A stretch of 14,612 nucleotides of DNA, taken from NCBI GenBank assembly GCA_030754475.1, contig JASMAE010000032.1:1-14612 (forward strand). Reading direction: 5' to 3'. Shown one piece after another: positions 7,067-12,270 of the stretch. The position numbers and the translations under genes were made by a program. Position 1 is the first letter of the stretch. Each line of letters opens with the position of its first letter. The DNA comes from Rhodospirillales bacterium. GTDB taxonomy: Bacteria; Pseudomonadota; Alphaproteobacteria; Rhodospirillales; JASLLV01. The notes under the pieces are model-generated. The model was given only the letters and a program-made list of their open reading frames with translations. It searched no databases and was not told the origin of the DNA.

Positions 7067-8968
7067 GTGGCCTCGCTTGATGCCACGAAAACGGCGCCGG
7101 CGCCGGGCGAAAGGCCGCCCAGGGCCGTGGTCGGCTCCCAGATCAGCCACTTCGAAGAGGAGATGTTCGGCCGCGCGTTCGACGGCCGCGTCATCCGGCG
7201 CTTCCTCACCTTTCTCCGCCCCCACCGCGCGGCGATGGCGGTCGCGATCGCTTGCGTCCTGGTCTTCACCGCCACCCAGGTGTCGATCCCGCTGTTGATC
7301 CGCAGCGCCATCGACCACGCCCTGCTCGGCGAATCGCAGGACAGCGCGCTTTTGCACGTCCTGGCCCTGGGTTTCGCCGCGGTGATTGCCGTCAACTATG
7401 CCGCCAACTTCGGCCAGGAGATGATCGTCGGGCGGATCGCCGAGCGCGTCCTGATCGCGCTCAGGCGCGGCATGTTCGAGCATCTCCAGCACGTGTCACT
7501 CTCATTCATGGACCGAACCGAGGTCGGCCGGCTCATGTCCCGGCTCCAGGGCGACGTGAACGCCATGCAGGAATTCCTGGAAACGTCGGTGTTCGCCATC
7601 GGCGATTTCGTTCTCCTGGTGGGAATCGTCGTCGTGCTCCTGATTCTCGATTTCGACCTCGGGCTTCTCACGCTATCGGTGGTTCCGGTGCTGCTGGTGG
7701 TCCGGATCGTGTGGCTGCCGCGCGCGCGTGAGGCGTTCTTGCGCGCCCGCGAAACCAACTCAATCGCCAACGGGGCCCTCGCCGAAAGCATTCACGGCGT
7801 GCGTACCGTCCAGGGGATGATCCGCGAACGCGTCAACTACGATCTTTATGACGATCTCGCGGGCAACAATCTTCGCGCCCATCTGCGCGCGACGAAGTTC
7901 GCCCAGGTGATGGTGCCGATCGTCGATCTCCTGACCGGCAGCGCCATGGCGATCGTCGTGGTGGTCGGCGGCGCGATGGTGCTGGACGACGCCCTCGATC
8001 TCGGCGTCATGGTGGCGTTTCTGTTTTACGTACAGCGCTTCTTCGACCCGATCCGCTCGCTCACCATGCAATACCGCGTCATGCAGCGCGCCATGGCCTC
8101 GGGCCACCGTGCGTTCGAGGTGATGGACGTTCCGCTCGAGGTCGACGACAAGCCCGACGCGGTGTCGCTGGAAACGCGCGAAGGATCGATCGAGTTCCGG
8201 GACGTGACGTTCGGTTACGTCCCCGGCCAGCCGGTGCTCAAGAACGTGAGCTTCCGGGTCGCGCCCGGCGAGACGGTGGCGCTGGTCGGACCCACCGGCT
8301 CGGGAAAAACCAGCACGATCTCGCTCGTACACCGGTTCTACGAGATCTGGGACGGCCAAGTGATCGTCAGCGGCCACGACGTGCGCGACGTGACCCAGGC
8401 GTCGCTCGGGCACATGGTCTCGATGGTCCTCCAAGAGCCCTTCCTGTTCACGGGCACCGTGTTCGAAAACATCCGCTACAGCACCACGCAGGCGACGCGG
8501 GAGGACGTCGAGCGCGCGGCGCGCGCCGTAGGTGCGCACGACTTCATCGTCAAGCTGGCCGATGGTTACGAAACCGAGCTCGACCAGCGGGGCGGGAACC
8601 TGTCCCTCGGCCAGCGCCAGCTCGTCAGTTTCGCGCGCGCGATCGTCGCCGACGCGCCGATCCTGGTCCTCGACGAAGCCACGGCCAACATCGACAGCTA
8701 TTCCGAGATGCTCATCCAGAATGCGCTCGCGACGCTCTTGAAAGGGCGCACCGGTATGGTCATCGCGCATAGGCTCGCGACCGTTCGCAACGCCGATCGC
8801 ATCATCGTCCTCCAGGACGGCGAAATTATCGAGACCGGCACCCACACCGAGCTCTTGGCGCGAGGCGGGCTGTATGCGCACCTCTATTCGCTGAACTACG
8901 CCTCGTTCGACGACATCCCCGACGCGCTCATCCGCAAGGCGGCCAGCCAGGCGGCGATCGCAACCTAG
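7067..8968 (+). CDS. ABC half-exporter, catalytic-site subunit (TM288-like)
   Basis: A 633-residue half-exporter beginning at GTG 7067, three bases after the partner's stop, with AAGGGG inside the end of the upstream gene as ribosome-binding site. A soluble N-terminal stretch of about 40 residues precedes the membrane domain (MAVAIACVLVFTATQVSIPL is the first helix). The ATPase has Walker A GPTGSGKTS (from G408), Q-loop VLQEPF, signature LSLGQ (512-516) where the third residue should be Gly, Walker B ILVLDE with E537, and H568 in IAHRLAT. Intact catalytic Glu here with the altered signature, and the reverse in the partner, predicts one working ATP site (this Walker A/B with the partner's LSGGQ) and one degenerate site. 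Motif positions are the same in both proteins, consistent with origin by gene duplication. Confidence 0.92.
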   Translation: MASLDATKTAPAPGERPPRAVVGSQISHFEEEMFGRAFDGRVIRRFLTFLRPHRAAMAVAIACVLVFTATQVSIPLLIRSAIDHALLGESQDSALLHVLALGFAAVIAVNYAANFGQEMIVGRIAERVLIALRRGMFEHLQHVSLSFMDRTEVGRLMSRLQGDVNAMQEFLETSVFAIGDFVLLVGIVVVLLILDFDLGLLTLSVVPVLLVVRIVWLPRAREAFLRARETNSIANGALAESIHGVRTVQGMIRERVNYDLYDDLAGNNLRAHLRATKFAQVMVPIVDLLTGSAMAIVVVVGGAMVLDDALDLGVMVAFLFYVQRFFDPIRSLTMQYRVMQRAMASGHRAFEVMDVPLEVDDKPDAVSLETREGSIEFRDVTFGYVPGQPVLKNVSFRVAPGETVALVGPTGSGKTSTISLVHRFYEIWDGQVIVSGHDVRDVTQASLGHMVSMVLQEPFLFTGTVFENIRYSTTQATREDVERAARAVGAHDFIVKLADGYETELDQRGGNLSLGQRQLVSFARAIVADAPILVLDEATANIDSYSEMLIQNALATLLKGRTGMVIAHRLATVRNADRIIVLQDGEIIETGTHTELLARGGLYAHLYSLNYASFDDIPDALIRKAASQAAIAT

Positions 8969-8987
8969 CAACGCGCTTCGCCGAATA

Positions 8988-9026
8988 AACGGGCCGAACC
9001 AACGGGCCGAAAAAACGGGCCGAATA
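8988..9026. repeat. 13-bp tandem repeat, three copies
   Basis: The core AACGGGCCGAA recurs exactly at 8988, 9001 and 9014, followed each time by two variable bases (CC, AA, TA), giving a strict 13-bp period. The 13 bases before (8975-8987) end in CGCCGAATA and look like a decayed fourth copy. The array begins about 20 bases after the exporter stop codon and lies upstream of the SnoaL gene. The spacing is not a whole number of helical turns, so a regular same-face protein-binding array is not obvious. It may be a small minisatellite. Confidence 0.85.
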
Positions 9027-9032
9027 TACGGT

Positions 9033-9061
9033 TTGACAGCCGGTACCGCCTCGGCAATCGT
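9033..9061 (+). promoter_or_regulatory. Candidate promoter for the SnoaL-like gene
   Basis: A perfect -35 hexamer TTGACA lies at 9033-9038. The matching -10 (around 9055-9061, CAATCGT) is poor. An 8-bp palindrome CGGTACCG at 9041-9048 occupies the spacer. If used, the transcript would start near 9068 inside the 20-bp repeat. Confidence 0.25.
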
Positions 9062-9090
9062 TCCTCGACAACGGCAATCGTTTTTCGACA
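9051..9090. repeat. 20-bp tandem repeat, two copies
   Basis: 9051-9070 and 9071-9090 are adjacent 20-bp units, identical at 17 of 20 positions (core CGGCAATCGTT, then YYTCGACA). The exact 20-bp period, close to two helical turns, and the position 30-70 bases before ATG 9122 fit a pair of regulator binding sites on one DNA face. Simple duplication is equally possible. Confidence 0.75.
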
Positions 9091-9121
9091 GCTTCTCGAT
9101 AGCGATGAATCGAGCTTTTCC

Positions 9122-9523
9122 ATGAGAATCGACGACAAGTTCGCAATCCACGAGCTGATCGCGCGCTACAACCACGCGATCGACGGCGGCGATCCGGACG
9201 GCGTGGCCGCTTGTTTCGAAAGCGACGGGACCTTCCAGGGCATCAGCGGTTTCTTCGCCGGCCACGCGGAGCTTCGCAAGCTGGGGATGACGTTGACCGA
9301 GGCGCTGATTCCACGGCACGTCGTCAGCAACGTCCTGATCACCGAGAGCAAGGGCGACGCCGGCACGGCCCACGTAAAGTCGCATCTGTTCTATTACGAA
9401 GTGACGCCGGACGGGTTCTACTTCAAGACGAGCGGCATCTACACCGACGTGGTCGTCCGGGCCGAAGGCACGTGGAAGTTTCGCTCGCGGGTCATGACCT
9501 TGGACGTGGCGAAGGCGCCATAG
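9122..9523 (+). CDS. SnoaL-like (NTF2-fold) protein
   Basis: A 133-residue soluble protein with the NTF2/SnoaL_4 pattern: an N-terminal helix (FAIHELIARYNHAIDGGD), then DPDGVAACFESDGTFQG entering the first strand, then alternating strands (HVVSNVLIT, TAHVKSHLFYYEV, FKTSGIYTDVVVRAEGTWKFRSRVMTLD), the usual order in this cone-shaped fold. Members include ring-hydroxylating dioxygenase beta subunits, dehydratases, isomerases and proteins with no known activity, so only the fold can be given. His and Asp residues near 18-30 and 68 could line a pocket. ATG 9122 matches the family's start; the ribosome-binding site is weak. The TAG stop overlaps the first bases of the 142-bp repeat element. Confidence 0.8.
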   Translation: MRIDDKFAIHELIARYNHAIDGGDPDGVAACFESDGTFQGISGFFAGHAELRKLGMTLTEALIPRHVVSNVLITESKGDAGTAHVKSHLFYYEVTPDGFYFKTSGIYTDVVVRAEGTWKFRSRVMTLDVAKAP

Positions 9524-9660
9524 ACCGGATCGTGGTCGCCTGCATTCGCGTGCCGCGATCTGCCGAGTGCGTGAATCTGGTCTACACTGTCGAAGTCGAA
9601 CGGATAGGCGCGCCTGGTTGCAACCGCAACGCGGTTCTGGTCGAACGCGAAACGCTTTAG
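9519..9660 (+). repeat. 142-bp intergenic repeat element, copy A
   Basis: This stretch aligns without gaps to the reverse complement of 10446-10587, with about 100 of 142 positions identical by eye. The best conserved blocks are the ends: ATAGACCRGATCGYGGTCG at the start, GTGAATCTGGTC at 9571-9582, and GCGGTTC with CGCGAA near the end, finishing in CTYTAG. Within the copy TAGACCGGAT (9521-9530) pairs with ATCTGGTCTA (9575-9584) at nine of ten positions. It starts at the stop codon of the SnoaL gene and fills most of the gap to the EthD gene. Confidence 0.8.
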
Positions 9661-9687
9661 GCCGCGACGCGCCGCGCTCCCGGACCC

Positions 9688-10392
9688 ATGGAGCCCAGTG
9701 TAGCCATGCACTTCTTTTCCTTCATCCGCGCGCGAGCCGAGCGCGAGCCGGCGGAGTTCCAGCAATGGTACCTGGCCTCCTACGGCCCGCGCTTGCAGGA
9801 TAAATCTCCGAACATGCGCGGCCATTGCGTCAACGTCTGCGTGGCGGGTCCGGTCGAGCTGAAGAACCCGCACGACAGCGTCGAGCCGTTGGATCGCTAC
9901 GACATCGTTGCCGAGAGCTGGTTCGATTCGGTCGCCGAGTATCGCGACTCGGTCGAGGGCGAGCTGGCCCGCGAGCTTGACGCCGCGGCCGACGTACAGA
10001 ACCGCTATCTCGTCAGCGACACGGTGGTCATCGACCGCCGCCGGCCGACCCCGCCCAGGGTCGAGGGCTACAAGATGATACGCGAGATCCTGTTTTTCGA
10101 TGATCTGCCGGATGCGGCGGCGAAGCGGCAGTGGACGCATCATGGCGAGCTGGCGTTGACGGTTCACGTGGGCGTGACGCACTACGTCCAGCATTGGGTC
10201 GAGCAGGTGCTGAGCCCGGGAACGCCGCCGGTCCGCGGCATCTCGGAGCTGTTCGTCCCCACCAAGGACGACTTGGTGAACCGCTACTACGATTCGCCGC
10301 GCGGGCGTGCCGAGATCACCCACGACACCGGGCATTTCATTCAGCACCAGTTGCCGCGGGTGTATTCGCACGAGCACGTGCTGAAGGCTTGA
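9688..10392 (+). CDS. EthD-like protein with two ferredoxin-like (dimeric alpha/beta barrel) halves
   Basis: A 234-residue protein in two similar halves. The first (about 5-115) opens MHFFSFIRARAEREPAEFQQWY, the 'short strand, then helix with W-Y near a catalytic surface' pattern of EthD/ABM domains, and continues to RYDIVAESWFDSVAEYRDSVEG, the typical second strand-helix of EthD. The second (about 128-225) repeats this: YKMIREILFFDDLPDAAAKRQW, then GISELFVPTKDDLVNRYYDSPRG. Fused pairs can mimic the dimer formed by single-domain members. EthD proteins occur in ether, quinone and aromatic degradation, often with unclear roles. HHGELAL and THYVQHW give a His-rich patch in half two. ATG 9688 and ATG 9706 are both possible starts, and neither has a clear ribosome-binding site. 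Repeat elements lie on both sides. Confidence 0.7.
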   Translation: MEPSVAMHFFSFIRARAEREPAEFQQWYLASYGPRLQDKSPNMRGHCVNVCVAGPVELKNPHDSVEPLDRYDIVAESWFDSVAEYRDSVEGELARELDAAADVQNRYLVSDTVVIDRRRPTPPRVEGYKMIREILFFDDLPDAAAKRQWTHHGELALTVHVGVTHYVQHWVEQVLSPGTPPVRGISELFVPTKDDLVNRYYDSPRGRAEITHDTGHFIQHQLPRVYSHEHVLKA

Positions 10393-10445
10393 GGCCGGTC
10401 ACCGAACCGGCCCGCGTGGCCGCGTGCGATGGCGTCGCGGGTGCG

Positions 10446-10587
10446 CTAGAGCGATTCGCGATTGATCGGAACCGCATCGCGATTCCGTTCAATCGCGCCG
10501 GCCCGCTCGAACTCTAGAGATTTGACCAGATTCACGTGATCAGCGGATCGCCAAAGGCGATACCGGCCGACCGCGATCTGGTCTATG
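10446..10587 (-). repeat. 142-bp intergenic repeat element, copy B, with long hairpin
   Basis: Opposite-orientation partner of the element at 9519-9660. It contains a 15-bp stem with one T-T mismatch (10457-10471 with 10483-10497, 11-base loop). Flanking CTAGAG (10446-10451) and CTCTAG (10512-10517) extend the inverted symmetry, and a second inverted pair GACCAGAT (10524-10531) / ATCTGGTC (10576-10583) matches the one conserved in copy A. On the minus strand the frame is open and ends at TAG 10446, the same end as the plus-strand frame in copy A. The element reaches to within 26 bases of the ygfZ start. Confidence 0.8.
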
Positions 10588-10613
10588 ATCGAAGCGGCGA
10601 CGGGAAGCCCGGC

Positions 10614-11513
10614 ATGATCCAACCAACCTACGCGATGCTCGAAGACCGCGGCGCGCTTGCGCTTAGCGGCTCCGACCGGCAGTCGTTCCTTCAAGGCCTA
10701 GTGTCCAACGACCTCGATAAGCTCGGGCACGAGCGGGTTGTGCACGCGGCGCTGCTGACGCCCCAGGGCAAGTACCTCCACGACTTCTTCGTCGTGGATA
10801 CGGGAAGCGCGCTGGTCCTCGATTGCGAACGCGCGCGCATCGATGACCTCGCCCGCCGCTTGCGCGTCTACAAGCTGCGCGCGGACATCTCCATAGACGA
10901 CGTGACCGATCGCTTCGCCGTGGCCGCCCTGATGGGCGAGGGCACGGCGCGCGCGTTGGGCCTGGATGCGGATCCCGGTCGCGCGGCGTCGTTCGGTGGC
11001 GGAGTAGTGTACATCGACCCGCGTCTCGCCAAAGCGGGAGCGCGGGCGCTTCTGCCGCGGGACGGCGCCGAGCGAGCCCTCGAGCGGGCCGCGTTCGCGT
11101 CGGCCGATGCAAGCACCTACGACAAGACGCGGATTCTGCTCGGCCTTCCCGACGGCAGCCGAGACATGGTGGTGGAAAAGGCGGTGCTGCTCGAATGCGG
11201 GTTCGAGGAATTGAACGGCGTCGATTTCGATAAAGGCTGCTTCCTGGGTCAGGAGCTGACCGCGCGCACGAAATACCGGGGCCTCGTGAAGAAACGACTG
11301 GTGCCGGTCCGCATCCACGGTCCAGCACCTGCGATCGGCACGCCGGTGACCCTCGACGGAAAGGAGGCCGGCGAGATGCGCTCGGGCCGGGACGGGGCGG
11401 GCCTCGCGCTGATGCGTCTCGAACACCTCGAACGCGCGGCCGCGTCCGGCATCGCGTTCCATTGCGCGGACGCCGTGCTCGAGCCCAGCAAACCCGATTG
11501 GGCGCGTTTTTAG
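10614..11513 (+). CDS. ygfZ: YgfZ/GcvT-like folate-binding protein (Fe-S cluster assembly)
   Basis: A 299-residue YgfZ/CAF17 family protein, related to the glycine-cleavage T protein and needed for making or repairing certain [4Fe-4S] enzymes (such as MiaB in E. coli). The diagnostic motif KGCFLGQE (K207 to E214, with the invariant C209) is followed by LTARTKYRGLVKKRLVPV, as in the family; the N-terminal half has SGSDRQSFLQGLVSNDL and TPQGKYLHDFFV, the folate-fold strands. Length is normal. ATG 10614 is chosen: it begins where family similarity begins, with GGGAAG seven bases upstream. The frame is open to a GTG at 10536, but that part is repeat element. The methyltransferase gene follows after 21 bases, suggesting one transcript. 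Confidence 0.9.
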   Translation: MIQPTYAMLEDRGALALSGSDRQSFLQGLVSNDLDKLGHERVVHAALLTPQGKYLHDFFVVDTGSALVLDCERARIDDLARRLRVYKLRADISIDDVTDRFAVAALMGEGTARALGLDADPGRAASFGGGVVYIDPRLAKAGARALLPRDGAERALERAAFASADASTYDKTRILLGLPDGSRDMVVEKAVLLECGFEELNGVDFDKGCFLGQELTARTKYRGLVKKRLVPVRIHGPAPAIGTPVTLDGKEAGEMRSGRDGAGLALMRLEHLERAAASGIAFHCADAVLEPSKPDWARF

Positions 11514-11534
11514 GACACCTGGCCGGGCGCCCCC

Positions 11535-12185
11535 ATGTCGGTACGAGACCTGAGCGACGGGCCGCGCCTTCTGGCGCCCATTGCCGACTATTTCTCGCGG
11601 GCGATCGAGCGCCACGGCGCCACGCCCGCCGGCGTGCTTTGGCGCGACGACGCCGGACAGCGATTGCGGTTCGCGCAACTGGCCGGCATCTTCGACGCAG
11701 ACGATCGCCGGGGCGCCATTTCGATCAACGACTTGGGATGCGGGTACGGAGCGTTGTTCGATTTCCTGGCCGACCGGCCGGAAATGGTAGACGGACGCTA
11801 TGTCGGTTACGACGTCTCAGCCGGCATGCTCGCGCACGCAAAAAGGCACATCTCCGACTTCCGGGCGTCCTTCGTCGAAAGCCCGCGCGCGACCCGGTCC
11901 GCCGACTACACGCTGATCTCTGGAACTCACAACCTCAAGCTCGACGCCCGGGACGCTGAGTGGGAGGACTACGTGCGCAAGAGCCTCATCGACACCTGGT
12001 CCGCCTCACGCAAGGGGCTCGCGTTCAACATGCTCGGTTTCGACCGTTCCCGACCGCCGCAGAAATCCCTGTATTACGCCGATCCCATGCGGTTTTACGA
12101 TTTCTGTCAGCGCCACCTTTCTTCGGACGTAACCCTGGTCCACGATTACCCGCTCGCGGAATGGACAATTTGGGTGCGCGCCTGA
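11535..12185 (+). CDS. Class I SAM-dependent methyltransferase, small, substrate unknown
   Basis: A 216-residue cytoplasmic protein with a Rossmann methyltransferase core. Motif I is NDLGCGYG (65-72). The acidic residue expected to hold the SAM ribose is D93 in GYDVSAGML, and TLISGTHNLKL (126-136) takes the motif II/IV position. Downstream, WEDYVRKSLIDTWSASRKGLAFNML fits the helix and strand after motif IV, and the C-terminus PLAEWTIWVRA is a typical last strand. An N-terminal helix region (residues 8-30) precedes the core. The substrate cannot be inferred. ATG 11535 lies 21 bases after ygfZ without a clear ribosome-binding site. The stop TGA is inside the first unit of a 25-bp tandem repeat. 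Confidence 0.85.
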   Translation: MSVRDLSDGPRLLAPIADYFSRAIERHGATPAGVLWRDDAGQRLRFAQLAGIFDADDRRGAISINDLGCGYGALFDFLADRPEMVDGRYVGYDVSAGMLAHAKRHISDFRASFVESPRATRSADYTLISGTHNLKLDARDAEWEDYVRKSLIDTWSASRKGLAFNMLGFDRSRPPQKSLYYADPMRFYDFCQRHLSSDVTLVHDYPLAEWTIWVRA

Positions 12186-12241
12186 ACGCACATTGTGAGT
12201 GCGCGCCTGAACGCACATTGTGGGTGCGCGCCTGAACGCAC
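12174..12241. repeat. 25-bp tandem repeat with hairpin in each unit
   Basis: Units start at 12174, 12199 and 12224; the third is cut at 18 bases, so about 2.7 copies. The first two differ only at their last base. Each begins GTGCGCGCCTGAACGCAC, in which GTGCG and CGCAC can pair around an eight-base loop. The first unit holds the last codons and the TGA stop of the methyltransferase gene; later units repeat that TGA. The array lies between convergent genes and could act as a series of weak hairpins ending transcription, but has no T-run. A further GC hairpin (12252-12256 with 12261-12265) lies between it and ppdK. Confidence 0.9.
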
Positions 12242-12270
12242 CCGACCGGCGGGGCCGCGGGGCCCAGGAA

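Noticed and set aside
4706..7492. Open frame of 928 codons on the minus strand, opposite the small gene and the exporter genes
   Set aside because: The product is low-complexity and rich in Asp, Glu, His, Arg and Gly, as expected when GC-rich codons are read backwards. It crosses two clear genes and an intergenic region and has no recognisable domain.
7760..9385. Open frame of 541 codons on the minus strand, opposite the second exporter and SnoaL genes
   Set aside because: Same antisense shadow composition. The plus strand holds all ABC motifs.
9519..10587. Insertion sequence or composite transposon made by the inverted element pair
   Set aside because: No transposase is present, the elements are only about 70% alike, and no target-site duplication was found. 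The enclosed gene has ordinary codon use.
10536..10613. Upstream GTG start for ygfZ
   Set aside because: The added residues are encoded by the repeat element, and family similarity begins at ATG 10614.
12174..12241. CRISPR array
   Set aside because: The units are directly adjacent with no unique spacers, there are fewer than three full copies, and no cas genes are near.
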